This document shows positions 9,697 through 18,521 of a stretch of DNA of 64,000 nucleotides, piece by piece. The stretch's first letter is position 1. Every line of letters begins with the position of its first letter. The translations under genes and the position numbers were made by a program. The notes below the pieces were generated by a model. The model searched no databases and was not told the origin of the DNA. It worked only from the letters and a program-made list of their open reading frames with translations. The DNA lies in NCBI GenBank assembly GCA_044224315.1, contig JBGAKR010000002.1, positions 667,796 through 731,795 of the forward strand, given 5' to 3'. This DNA comes from JAGXTF01 sp044224315 (lineage in GTDB: Bacteria; Bacteroidota; Bacteroidia; NS11-12g; UBA955).

Positions 9697-9788
9697 AAAT
9701 AAAACAAAATTCGGAATGCCGTTTTCATTCACAATTCATAATTCACCATTCATAATTGGCTGTTAATTCTACATTTTCCATTCAAACC

Positions 9789-10190
9789 TCACCCCAACCT
9801 TTCCCTCAGCCAATCCGGAACATCCATTTTTTTTCTTTCCGTATAATCAAACGTAACCAGCACATCCTTCGCTTCGGCCGCTATTTCTTCATTGTCGTTC
9901 CACAGCGTGTGATGCAAGGTAATGCTGCTATTTCCAATTTTTTCCAACTCGGTTTTTATTCTAACATGGCCCGGATAAAACAGATTGGCTTTAAAATCGC
10001 AATGCGTGGAGGCTAATACAAAACCAAAACCAGTATCATCCGGTTTAGAGGCCAGGCCCAGGCTTTCCCAGAATTCAATACGGGCGGTTTGTACGTATTT
10101 CAAAAACGCCACATTATTGATATGGCCATACAAATCCATATCGCCCCAATCGATGCGAATTTGCAGGGTAATTGAATATTTTTCTGCCAA
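9789..10190 (-). CDS. Acyl-CoA thioesterase, hot-dog fold (4HBT family)
   Basis: The 133-residue protein hydrolyses acyl-CoA thioesters if it behaves like its YbgC/4-hydroxybenzoyl-CoA thioesterase relatives. The family signature is clear near the N-terminus: DWGDMDLYGHINNVAFLKY, in which the second Asp of D-x-D is the usual catalytic residue. The remaining sequence has the beta-rich hot-dog pattern up to LRERLG. I chose a TTG start at 10190, five bases after the stop of the upstream DUF1761 gene, because it gives the normal family length; the longer frame runs back through that gene and is not plausible. Its physiological substrate is unknown. Confidence 0.85.
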   Translation of the reverse strand: MAEKYSITLQIRIDWGDMDLYGHINNVAFLKYVQTARIEFWESLGLASKPDDTGFGFVLASTHCDFKANLFYPGHVRIKTELEKIGNSSITLHHTLWNDNEEIAAEAKDVLVTFDYTERKKMDVPDWLRERLG

Positions 10191-10195
10191 TTTTT

Positions 10196-10621
10196 TTAGC
10201 GCCAAAGACCCAAAATCAGCGAAGCGGCAATAACACCAGCGGTATGGTATCCGGCGTCCAGGGCCAGCAGTTTCATGCTGCGTTTTACCCAGGTATAGGT
10301 AATGCCAATGGTGGCCCATGAAATACACAAACCAATGAGTGCACCCATTTTTAAGGCCGAGGCAAAATTGATACAACCTGTTACAAAAATGATGTAGCTT
10401 AGTGCAAACGTGATTACCAGGGTATAAATAAATGTACCAATCATCATTCCGCCCAACTCTTTTGCACCAGGTCTTTCGAGTTTATAGCCGGTTTTTTCTA
10501 CCTCCTGCATCCAGGGTTTGCCAAATAGTATAGAGAACCAGGCCGAGCCTATTATCCAATACACCAGCGCGGCCACAGCCAATGCCAGAAAATTTTGGTC
10601 TTGTAAGTATTGATTAAACAT
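10196..10621 (-). CDS. DUF1761 family membrane protein
   Basis: The 141-residue protein has four predicted membrane helices (about residues 10-32, 60-82, 88-110 and 120-139) and the family feature WFSILFGKPWMQEV between helices one and two. DUF1761 proteins have no known function. I chose the ATG at 10621 (MFNQYLQDQNF); a longer frame would add 31 residues without the features of a real N-terminus. It ends five bases before the likely TTG start of the thioesterase, so the two form a minus-strand operon. The divergent desaturase starts 155 bp away. Confidence 0.85.
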   Translation of the reverse strand: MFNQYLQDQNFLALAVAALVYWIIGSAWFSILFGKPWMQEVEKTGYKLERPGAKELGGMMIGTFIYTLVITFALSYIIFVTGCINFASALKMGALIGLCISWATIGITYTWVKRSMKLLALDAGYHTAGVIAASLILGLWR

Positions 10622-10776
10622 ATTTTTTTGAGAGGCAATATAGCAATTTTTTATATGTCGGCAAGTTTTGGCAGTATTTGAAATGCCACATCCGTTAATC
10701 CGAAAATATAGCATAACTTGCAGGCCTTATTTCACGCGGTATCTACAATATTACAAGAGGGGCAAGATTAGAGGTG

Positions 10777-11733
10777 ATGCGCACGCTTGAATCCGGATTG
10801 GACAAGCAGGTGAACAAATATTTGTTACCCATTGAAGACCTCTGGCAACCAGCCGATTTTTTGCCCGATTCACGTTCGGAAAATTTCATGGCCGAGGTGG
10901 CCGAACTACGCCAGGAAGCTTTAGAGCTCGATTATGATTTCTGGATTGTACTCATAGGCGATATGATTACCGAAGAAGCCCTGCCAAGCTATGAAAGCTG
11001 GCTAATGGGGGTGGAAGGTATTGAACAGCAGGGTCGCAACATCTGGTCAGACTGGGTGCGGCAATGGACTGCTGAGGAAAATCGCCATGGCGATGTGCTT
11101 AACAAATTTATTTACCTCAGTGGCCGTGTAAACATGCGCGAAGTGGAGCTTTCCACACAGTACCTGATTGCAGATGGTTTTGACCTGGGCCTGGACATGG
11201 ATCCTTATAAAAATTTTATGTACACCAGCTTTCAGGAGTTGGCTACGCATATTTCGCATAAAAGGGTATCCGAAATCGCAGCAAAAAAAGGCAATTTCCG
11301 ACTGGCCAAAATGTGCCGCACCATTGCCGGCGACGAAATGCGCCACCACCTGGCCTACCGCGAGTTTGTAAAACAAATTTTGGAGATTGATGCTTCTGAA
11401 ATGGTATGTGCTTTTGGCGATATGATGCGCAAAAAAATTGCCATGCCTGCCAATTTACTGCGGCAAAGTGGTGAAAGCAGGGGCGAGTCTTTTGAACCCT
11501 TTTCAAATGCCGCACAACGCCTGGGTGTTTATACCAGCAACGATTACATACAAATTTTGCGCATACTCAATGCCCATTGGGAAATAGACAAACTGCGCGG
11601 ATTGAATGACAATGCAGAAAAAGACCGCGAATTTTTATTGACACTCCCCGAAAGATTACAAAAATTATCCGATCGTATAAAAATACCGCAAACCGTTACC
11701 CACTTTAAATGGGTTGACCCCTGGGGGATGTAA
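10777..11733 (+). CDS. Acyl-ACP desaturase (soluble di-iron fatty acid desaturase)
   Basis: The protein should introduce a cis double bond into acyl chains carried by ACP, using O2 and ferredoxin, in the cytoplasm. The two di-iron motifs are present: EENRHGD near residue 100 and DEMRHH near residue 187, with the additional Glu ligands expected in the helices before them. At 318 residues it lies in the normal range of the plant-type desaturase family in bacteria. The ATG at 10777 follows an in-frame GTG at 10774, which is an equally possible start. A purine-rich AGAGGGGCAAG lies upstream. Unsaturated fatty acids made this way adjust membrane fluidity, and need aerobic growth. Confidence 0.92.
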   Translation: MRTLESGLDKQVNKYLLPIEDLWQPADFLPDSRSENFMAEVAELRQEALELDYDFWIVLIGDMITEEALPSYESWLMGVEGIEQQGRNIWSDWVRQWTAEENRHGDVLNKFIYLSGRVNMREVELSTQYLIADGFDLGLDMDPYKNFMYTSFQELATHISHKRVSEIAAKKGNFRLAKMCRTIAGDEMRHHLAYREFVKQILEIDASEMVCAFGDMMRKKIAMPANLLRQSGESRGESFEPFSNAAQRLGVYTSNDYIQILRILNAHWEIDKLRGLNDNAEKDREFLLTLPERLQKLSDRIKIPQTVTHFKWVDPWGM

Positions 11734-11807
11734 AATAAAACGAAACAGGCGTAAAGCCTGATTATTGGGGTAAGTCCGAATTAGAATTTAGCCTCCGGTC
11801 CAAACTC

Positions 11808-12491
11808 TCATTCGGACATTTCAAAAAAACCAGTATCGGGTAATTTATCTCCAAAAGGTGGGGTTACTGAAGCCAATTTGTGTACCCTTATACCTGTATT
11901 GCTTTCGATATGCGACACAATTTCATCGGCCTGATTATCCAATGCATTGATAAGGCTGGTGGGTATTTCAGGAAAATCTTCACGGTCCAGATTCAAAGTT
12001 TCAATTCCGTTTAGATACAAACTGGATAAATGCCATTGCAACACCGCATCATAATCTCCATTGGGCATTACAGGTATGCGGTATAGTGGTACCGATTTGC
12101 TGCATGAGTTGCAAACAACTGCACTTTCTCTCGAAAATAATAGAGAGGTAAGGGTATATGATTCCGGATGTGAACAGGTGCAGGCACTATCCGTTTGCTG
12201 ATATTCGGTGCCTACAATTTCGCGATTGATTTTGCTGCCGGAAATCTTTTCGAGTTTCTTTATCTGATTGGTTACAGCCAGGGTATTGTTTTTCTTATTG
12301 AGTGATGTTTTTTCAAGGGTATAAACAAATGCCATAATCAGATTTCCCTCCACACATTGGGTATTAAATCCTCCCTGCACCTGTATCTGACCACTCTTTC
12401 GATACATGGTCATTAACCAGTAAAATTCATCCAACAGTGCTCCGGTTGGATATTCGTTTTTGATTTCTAGCGTAAGTTTCTGAACGTACAT
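11808..12491 (-). CDS. DUF2310 Zn-ribbon protein
   Basis: The 227-residue protein resembles the DUF2310 family, described as Zn-ribbon-containing and possibly nucleic-acid binding. Cys residues in the centre (SACTCSHPESYTL and VVCNSCSKSVPLY) form the putative zinc site. The C-terminal part is acidic and helical, with no signal peptide or membrane segment. I chose the ATG at 12491; a TTG two codons earlier is also in frame. A strong palindrome lies 13 bp upstream (12505-12522), so the gene could be under control of a dimeric repressor. No role is established for the family. Confidence 0.75.
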   Translation of the reverse strand: MYVQKLTLEIKNEYPTGALLDEFYWLMTMYRKSGQIQVQGGFNTQCVEGNLIMAFVYTLEKTSLNKKNNTLAVTNQIKKLEKISGSKINREIVGTEYQQTDSACTCSHPESYTLTSLLFSRESAVVCNSCSKSVPLYRIPVMPNGDYDAVLQWHLSSLYLNGIETLNLDREDFPEIPTSLINALDNQADEIVSHIESNTGIRVHKLASVTPPFGDKLPDTGFFEMSE

Positions 12492-12504
12492 AGGCAATTG
12501 TTGT

Positions 12505-12522
12505 TTTGGTGTTCACACCAAA
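12505..12522. promoter_or_regulatory. Candidate operator palindrome upstream of the DUF2310 gene
   Basis: TTTGGTGTTCACACCAAA is palindromic at 16 of 18 positions, with two 8-bp half-sites around a central TC. It sits 13 bp before the DUF2310 start, in the 264-bp divergent region shared with polA. Such symmetry is typical of dimeric helix-turn-helix repressor sites. It lacks a T-tract, so it is not a terminator. Confidence 0.5.
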
Positions 12523-12755
12523 CGATTGGGCCTTATATTTCATTGTGCCGAGTTATGCACATTTTTAAGTCCATTTATATACTAACGCGTTTAATTGTTT
12601 CATTCTCTTTGCCTGTCAGTGCGTTTTAGAATTGTCATAGAATTGTCAGTTCTAAAAACCATTAAATATGGCAAAATTTTATAGAAAACTGCAAAATACC
12701 CTTGCCCGATTCTTGGACGCTTAAAAACTGCTAACTACCTTTACCCCTCTTAAAA

Positions 12756-15545
12756 ATGGCCGAAAAAAAATTATTTCTTCTGGATGGAATGGCGCTGATT
12801 TACCGCGCCTACTTTGCCTTTCAACAAAACCCAAGGATAACTTCAACCGGGCTAAATACCAATGCCATGTTTGGCTTTACAAACACCCTGCTGGATGTAT
12901 TAAACAAACAAAAACCCACCCATATTGCTGTGGTTTTCGATACCTCGGCCCCAACAACCCGGCATATCGAATTTGAAGCCTACAAGGCCCAGCGCGAGGA
13001 AATGCCCGAAGACCTGAAACGCAGTTTGCCCTATATCAACCGCATAATCGAAGGTTTTAATATCCCTGTTATTACCAAAGACGGCTATGAAGCCGACGAT
13101 ATTATTGGTACCCTGGCCCTGCAGGCGGGTCAGCTGGGTTTTGAAGTGTATATGATGACCCCCGACAAGGATTATGGCCAACTGGTGCGCGAAAATGTAT
13201 ACATATACAAACCTGGCCGTATGGGAAACCCGGACGAAGTATTAGGGGTAAATGAAATTCTGACTAAATGGGAAATTACCGATGTAAACCAGGTAATCGA
13301 CATATTGGGTTTATGGGGCGATGCCGTAGATAATATTCCGGGTATACCCGGGGTAGGCGAAAAAACCGCTAAAAAACTCATAGCCGAATATGGTACCATG
13401 GAAAATATCCTGGCCAATACCGACAAACTGCAGGGTAAAATGAAAGAAAAATTTGAGCAGTTTGCCCACCAGGCCATACTCAGCAAAAAACTCGCCACCA
13501 TTATCACAGATGTACCCGTAGAATTGCACCCCGATGAGTTGATTTGCAAAGACAAAAATCCAGAAGCCCTGAAGGAAGTTTTTATGGAACTGGAGTTCAG
13601 AACCCTGGCTAAAAAAATATTGGGTGAAGCAGAGCCCGCCGCCGCACCTGCACAAAGCCTTCAAGGCTCGCTGTTTGACCAGCCCGGCATGCCTGCACAA
13701 ACCGAAACCGCTGCCGAACCTGTGGTGGTCAATTACAAAACCGCCGAGAATACCCCACACAAATATTTTGCCGTACAAACCGATGCAGAAATTCAACAAT
13801 TAATTGAAAAATTAAACGCTGCAGAAGAATTTTGTTTTGATACCGAAACCACCGGATTGGTAGCATTTGATGCTGATATTGTGGGCATGAGTTTTTCGAT
13901 TACCCCACACGAAGCCTACTATGTTCCATGCCCTCCGCATTTTGATAAAGCCCGCGATCTGGTACAAAAATTCGGCAGTATTTTTAATTCCGGTAAATTA
14001 AAAATCGGACAAAATACCAAATACGACATTCAGGTTTTAGGTAGATACGGAGTTACAGTTTCCATGCCTTTATTCGACACCATGCTGGCCCATTACCTGG
14101 TAGAGCCCGATATGCGCCATAACATGAATGTATTGAGTGAGGCCTACTTAAATTATCAACCCATTTCCATCGAAACCTTAATTGGAAAAAAAGGCAAAAA
14201 CCAGGGCAATATGTCGGAGGTGGAGTTGGATAAAATTACCGAATACGCAGCAGAAGATGCGGATATTACCCTGCAATTAAAAAATAAATTATTACCCGAA
14301 TTAAACAACCGAAATGTAAAATCGGTTTTCGATAAAATCGAGATTCCACTGGTGCCTGTGCTGGCTGATATTGAAAAAGAGGGTGTGCGAATTGACATCG
14401 ATTTTCTGAAAAATTACAGCGCAGAATTGGCCCTGCAAAGTGCCGATATTCAAAAACAAATTTATGTGCATGCCGGCGGCGAATTTAATATTTCATCGCC
14501 CCAGCAAGTGGGTAAAATTTTATTTGATGTTTTAAAACTGGTAGACAAGCCCAAAACCACCAAAACCGGGCAATACCAAACCGATGAAGAAACATTAAAT
14601 GAACTGGCGGGTGAACACGATATCGTACAAAAAATACTGGATTACCGACAGTTGCAAAAATTAAAAAGCACCTATGTGGATGCATTGCCCGAAATGATGA
14701 ACCCGCTTACCAAACGGGTACACACCAGCTTTAACCAGGCTGTGGCAGCTACCGGCCGGTTGAGTAGCAACAACCCCAATTTGCAGAATATTCCCATTCG
14801 CACCGAATTGGGAAAAGAAGTGCGCAAAGCTTTTATACCCCGAGATGAAAACCATGTGCTATTAAGTGCAGATTATTCGCAAATAGAATTGCGCATTATT
14901 GCCCATGCCAGCAAAGATGAGGGCATGATGGAAGCATTTCACCAAAACCTCGATATTCATACAGCCACGGCTGCCAGGGTTTTTGGTGTGCCTTTGGAAG
15001 AGGTAGATAAGGAAATGCGTCGCCGTGCAAAAACTGTAAATTTTGGAATTATTTACGGCATTTCTGCTTTTGGATTAAGCCAAAGAATAGGCATACCCCG
15101 CAAGGAAGCGAAAGAAATTATTGACAACTATTTTGCAAAATTTCCAGGTATTAAAAATTACATGGATACTACTATCGCATTTGCCCAGCAGCACGGTTAT
15201 GTAGAAACCCTTATGGGCCGCCGGCGCTATATCCACGATATAAACAGCCGTAATGCCACTGTGCGCGGTTTTGCCGAACGAAATGCAATTAATGCTCCCA
15301 TACAGGGCAGCGCAGCCGATATGATAAAATTGGCTATGATTAATATTCATGATTGGTTGAAAAAAAGCACATTTAAAACCAAAATGATTTTGCAGGTGCA
15401 TGATGAATTGCTATTTGATGTACCCAAAGATGAAATTGAAGCCGTTACCCCTCATATTCAACAATTAATGACCCATGCCATGAAACTGGAAGTGCCGGTG
15501 GAAGTTGAATCGGGCGTAGGGAACAGCTGGCTTGAAGCGCACTAG
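12756..15545 (+). CDS. polA: DNA polymerase I
   Basis: The enzyme fills gaps in DNA during repair and removes Okazaki primers. In 929 residues it has a 5'-3' exonuclease domain (about 1-290), a linker rich in Ala/Pro, a 3'-5' exonuclease domain (about 335-525) and a family A polymerase domain (about 560-929). Proofreading looks intact: Exo I DTETTG near 362, Exo II GQNTKYD and Exo III YAAED. Polymerase motif A is DYSQIELR at about 706, motif B RRRAKTVNFGIIYG near 753 and motif C VHDELLFD near 882. It is transcribed alone. Length is normal for Bacteroidota. Confidence 0.97.
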   Translation: MAEKKLFLLDGMALIYRAYFAFQQNPRITSTGLNTNAMFGFTNTLLDVLNKQKPTHIAVVFDTSAPTTRHIEFEAYKAQREEMPEDLKRSLPYINRIIEGFNIPVITKDGYEADDIIGTLALQAGQLGFEVYMMTPDKDYGQLVRENVYIYKPGRMGNPDEVLGVNEILTKWEITDVNQVIDILGLWGDAVDNIPGIPGVGEKTAKKLIAEYGTMENILANTDKLQGKMKEKFEQFAHQAILSKKLATIITDVPVELHPDELICKDKNPEALKEVFMELEFRTLAKKILGEAEPAAAPAQSLQGSLFDQPGMPAQTETAAEPVVVNYKTAENTPHKYFAVQTDAEIQQLIEKLNAAEEFCFDTETTGLVAFDADIVGMSFSITPHEAYYVPCPPHFDKARDLVQKFGSIFNSGKLKIGQNTKYDIQVLGRYGVTVSMPLFDTMLAHYLVEPDMRHNMNVLSEAYLNYQPISIETLIGKKGKNQGNMSEVELDKITEYAAEDADITLQLKNKLLPELNNRNVKSVFDKIEIPLVPVLADIEKEGVRIDIDFLKNYSAELALQSADIQKQIYVHAGGEFNISSPQQVGKILFDVLKLVDKPKTTKTGQYQTDEETLNELAGEHDIVQKILDYRQLQKLKSTYVDALPEMMNPLTKRVHTSFNQAVAATGRLSSNNPNLQNIPIRTELGKEVRKAFIPRDENHVLLSADYSQIELRIIAHASKDEGMMEAFHQNLDIHTATAARVFGVPLEEVDKEMRRRAKTVNFGIIYGISAFGLSQRIGIPRKEAKEIIDNYFAKFPGIKNYMDTTIAFAQQHGYVETLMGRRRYIHDINSRNATVRGFAERNAINAPIQGSAADMIKLAMINIHDWLKKSTFKTKMILQVHDELLFDVPKDEIEAVTPHIQQLMTHAMKLEVPVEVESGVGNSWLEAH

Positions 15546-15547
15546 GA

Positions 15548-15580
15548 CGGATATCAGATATCGGATATCCGTTATCTGAT
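15548..15580. repeat. Overlapping inverted repeats built from GATATC units
   Basis: Directly after polA, CGGATATC (15548-15555) pairs with GATATCCG (15564-15571), while ATCAGATA (15553-15560) pairs with TATCTGAT (15573-15580). The two hairpins exclude each other. There is no T-tract, so an intrinsic terminator is uncertain. Confidence 0.5.
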
Positions 15581-15762
15581 AGAGTCTTCCAGATTTTGTG
15601 TGACGGAGTAAATTGTTGATTTACATTTTAGTGATTTAAATATTATTTTTATTGAGCCAAATCGCTGCTTTTTAATTATGGAAATCAATCAGAATTTTAT
15701 ATCCAAATTTTGAGCTTGACGATAATCGCACCATTTAACCATTAAACAAATCTCCATTTAAC

Positions 15763-15770
15763 TATATTTG
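15763..15770 (+). promoter_or_regulatory. Bacteroidota-type -7 box of kbl
   Basis: TATATTTG matches the TAnnTTTG consensus of the primary sigma factor of Bacteroidota. It ends four bases before the kbl start codon, so the transcript would be leaderless or nearly so. No clear TTTG -33 box was found at the expected distance. Confidence 0.45.
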
Positions 15771-15774
15771 CACC

Positions 15775-16983
15775 ATGTACAGCGATTTTCAGAAATTTTT
15801 ACAAACCGAGCTGGATGGAATCCGCGAAGCTGGTCTATACAAAAAAGAACGCATAATCGTAACCCCACAGGATGCGGTAATAAAACTGGATAATGGGCAG
15901 GAAGTAATCAACTTCTGCGCCAACAATTACCTGGGTCTTAGTAGTCACCCCCGTGTAATTGCCGCGGCCAAAAAAGCCATCGACAGCCATGGTTTTGGCA
16001 TGAGCAGTGTGCGTTTTATCTGCGGTACCCAGGATATTCACAAAGAACTTGAAAAGAAAATCGCCGATTTTTATGGCACCGAAGATACCATTCTCTATGC
16101 CGCAGCCTTCGATGCCAATGGTGGTGTATTTGAACCCCTGCTGGGCGAAAAAGATGCCATCATTTCCGACTCACTCAACCACGCTTCTATCATAGATGGG
16201 GTAAGGCTGTGCAAAGCCATGCGCTACAGGTATGAAAACAACAATATGGCCGATCTGGAAGCCCAGCTTCAAAAAGCCGATGCCGATGGTGCCCGCTTTA
16301 AACTGATTGTAACCGACGGCGTATTTTCTATGGATGGTTATGTAGCCCAATTGGATAAAATCTGCGAATTGGCCGAAAAATATAACGCCATGACTATGAC
16401 CGACGAATGCCATGCGGCAGGTTTTATAGGCAAAACAGGCCGCGGAGTTCCCGAGTATTGCGGGGTTATGGGCAAAGTAGACATCATTACCGGTACCCTG
16501 GGCAAAGCCTTGGGAGGTGCCATGGGCGGATATACAACCGGACGCAAAGAAATTATTGAATTATTGCGCCAGCGCAGCCGGCCTTACCTGTTTTCAAATT
16601 CACTGGCCCCCAGCATAGTAGGGGCAAGCCTGGAAGTGTTTAATATGCTTACCGAAACCACCGAATTGCGCGATAAATTAGAGGCAAATGTAAAACGCTT
16701 TAAAGAGGGCGTAAAAGCAGCCGGATTTGATTTCAGAGGCGGTGATAGCGCCATCGTACCCATTATGCTGTACGATGCAAAACTGAGCCAGGTAATGGCC
16801 GATAAATTGCTGGAAGAAGGCATATATGTAATTGGTTTTTATTACCCGGTTGTTCCCAAAGATCTGGCCCGTATTCGTGTACAACTCAGCGCAGCCCATA
16901 GCTTTGAACATATCGATAAAGCGGTTGCTGCATTTACAAAAGTAGGACGCGAATTGGGTGTAATCAAACAAACCCAACCCTGA
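15775..16983 (+). CDS. kbl: Glycine C-acetyltransferase (2-amino-3-ketobutyrate CoA ligase)
   Basis: The PLP enzyme cleaves 2-amino-3-ketobutyrate with CoA to glycine and acetyl-CoA, the second step of threonine breakdown after threonine dehydrogenase. It belongs to the alpha-oxoamine synthase family. The cofactor lysine is Lys244 in GTLGKALGG, and the DECHAAGFIGKTGRG segment carries the Asp-x-x-His that contacts the cofactor. The length of 402 residues is normal. No threonine dehydrogenase gene is nearby, and serine palmitoyltransferase relatives in Bacteroidota share this fold, but the DGVFSMDGYVAQLDKI and NNYLGLSSHPRV segments fit Kbl best. Confidence 0.92.
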   Translation: MYSDFQKFLQTELDGIREAGLYKKERIIVTPQDAVIKLDNGQEVINFCANNYLGLSSHPRVIAAAKKAIDSHGFGMSSVRFICGTQDIHKELEKKIADFYGTEDTILYAAAFDANGGVFEPLLGEKDAIISDSLNHASIIDGVRLCKAMRYRYENNNMADLEAQLQKADADGARFKLIVTDGVFSMDGYVAQLDKICELAEKYNAMTMTDECHAAGFIGKTGRGVPEYCGVMGKVDIITGTLGKALGGAMGGYTTGRKEIIELLRQRSRPYLFSNSLAPSIVGASLEVFNMLTETTELRDKLEANVKRFKEGVKAAGFDFRGGDSAIVPIMLYDAKLSQVMADKLLEEGIYVIGFYYPVVPKDLARIRVQLSAAHSFEHIDKAVAAFTKVGRELGVIKQTQP

Positions 16984-17045
16984 TCCATTTTTTTGAATTA
17001 ATAAAAAAACACTGGCATCTGCCGGTTCTGCTTTGCCTGGCCTGG

Positions 17046-18482
17046 GTGCAGGCTGCTGGTCAACTTACGCAAATTACCCAACCCGATCAAGGTCTGTTTC
17101 AAGCCCTGGGCTACCATATTCTCCATGGTAAAATATTGTATAGCCAAATATTTGACCATAAACCCCCTGCCGTTTTTTTACTGAATGCCTTTTATTTTCT
17201 AACCGGTGGACATAGCGAAAATACCATTGTTTACTGGGTAATGCTGTTTGTACTGCTGCAAACTTTTGTATTCTGGAAAATTTGCAATCGCATTTTTGAA
17301 AATACCCATATTGCATTTCTTTCTACCCTCGTTTTTATTCCGGTTTTTTTTGGTCGTGAAATATTTGGCACCGGTAATTTCTCCGAACAGTACGGGGCCC
17401 TTTGCACCAGCAGTGGCCTGTATTTTGTGCTTGCCTACATGCAGCATAAAAATGTAAAATCATTATACCTCAGCGCATTTCTTTTTGGATTGGCTCCCTG
17501 GTTTAAAGAACCTTTTTTGCTTAGTTTTTTACCCTATGCAGTGTATTTTATTTATCTGTTTTTTAAAAAAAATATTACAACCAAACAACTTGCAACCATC
17601 GCTTTTATGGCCTGTATTCCGGCGTTAATAATGGCCGGAGCCATTTCCCTTTGGGCCTCATGGCCGGGGTTTATGGAAAATTTGCGTTACAGCACCTATT
17701 ACTCTACCATGCGCCAGGAAAGTATTTGGCAACGTCTTTGGTTTAACCGAAATGGATTTTATTTTTCAATTTTCGAATCGGTAATAATTAGTTTTTTGCT
17801 CTGTATTCCGGGTATTTTTTCGCTGTTTTCAAAACAATGGAAATATGGAATTGGCCTGCTCATTGCTGGCCAGCAAATATGCGACTGGTATGCTACTGCG
17901 CTTCCGGGAAACTGGTTTGCACACTACTATTTACAAACCGCGCCCCTTACAATTTTAACCCTTTGCATGGGATTTGTTTGGCTTGGAAATAAAATACAAA
18001 TTACTTCTAAATTTTCATTTTCCACCCTGTTTTTATTTGGCATTTTTTTATTTTCTCAATATAGCCTGAAAAGCTACAGAGGCTGGCGCACCAATCCGGA
18101 AAAAAGGTATTTCGATGCCATTTCGAGGTATTTAAATGCGCATGAAAAAACAACTCCCAGGCATATTGTTTTAGCCAGCAGCGACCTTGGATTCTACATG
18201 CCGCAGGCCCAGGGAATTTCGCATATGCGATACGCTGTGCCTTACCCCTACCATTGGATTTGGCTCAAGGATGAACCTAAAAATATTCGCTGTAAAGAGG
18301 ATAGTATTTTATTGGTAAATAATATGGCACCGTATGTAATTTATAACGGAGAATGCGCCACATTTTTTCAGGATGGACACATGGATTCTATTATTTTAAA
18401 AAACTACCACGAGGTGGTAAGAACCCAATTAACCAAAGACCGCGCCGCAATATTGTTAAAAAGAAACGGGCCTGAAAAATAA
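17046..18482 (+). CDS. Polytopic membrane protein, GT39/ArnT-like glycosyltransferase
   Basis: The protein has about ten membrane helices and a C-terminal soluble part. Near the N-terminus, QPDQGLFQALGYHILHGK and FDHKPPAVFLLNAFYF resemble the first periplasmic loop of GT-C glycosyltransferases of the ArnT/PMT type, where an acidic residue is catalytic; the Asp of TQPDQG is the candidate. Such enzymes transfer sugars from a lipid carrier at the periplasmic side of the inner membrane. The GTG at 17046 is the first ordinary start, but the same frame is open upstream to the end of kbl and encodes a further hydrophobic stretch (HLPVLLCLAWV), so the true start may be a CTG at 16980. Acceptor and sugar are unknown. 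Confidence 0.75.
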   Translation: MQAAGQLTQITQPDQGLFQALGYHILHGKILYSQIFDHKPPAVFLLNAFYFLTGGHSENTIVYWVMLFVLLQTFVFWKICNRIFENTHIAFLSTLVFIPVFFGREIFGTGNFSEQYGALCTSSGLYFVLAYMQHKNVKSLYLSAFLFGLAPWFKEPFLLSFLPYAVYFIYLFFKKNITTKQLATIAFMACIPALIMAGAISLWASWPGFMENLRYSTYYSTMRQESIWQRLWFNRNGFYFSIFESVIISFLLCIPGIFSLFSKQWKYGIGLLIAGQQICDWYATALPGNWFAHYYLQTAPLTILTLCMGFVWLGNKIQITSKFSFSTLFLFGIFLFSQYSLKSYRGWRTNPEKRYFDAISRYLNAHEKTTPRHIVLASSDLGFYMPQAQGISHMRYAVPYPYHWIWLKDEPKNIRCKEDSILLVNNMAPYVIYNGECATFFQDGHMDSIILKNYHEVVRTQLTKDRAAILLKRNGPEK

Positions 18483-18502
18483 TTTCAGACCCGTTTTTTT
18501 TT
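18464..18502. terminator. Bidirectional intrinsic terminator
   Basis: AAACGGGCCTGAAA and TTTCAGACCCGTTT form a 14-bp stem with one mismatch and a 5-nt loop, followed by a T-run to 18502. On the other strand an A/T-rich tail also follows. It separates two convergent genes and overlaps the last codons of the GT39-like gene. Confidence 0.85.
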
Positions 18503-18521
18503 ATTTAATTTTTTAAATATT

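Noticed and set aside
9731..9760. ATTCATAATTCACCATTCATAAT sequence resembling the LytTR elements (quoted in part: ATTCATAAT twice)
   Set aside because: The two units are 14 bp apart, not 21, there is no -7 box at the right distance, and such AT-rich repeats are common spacer material.
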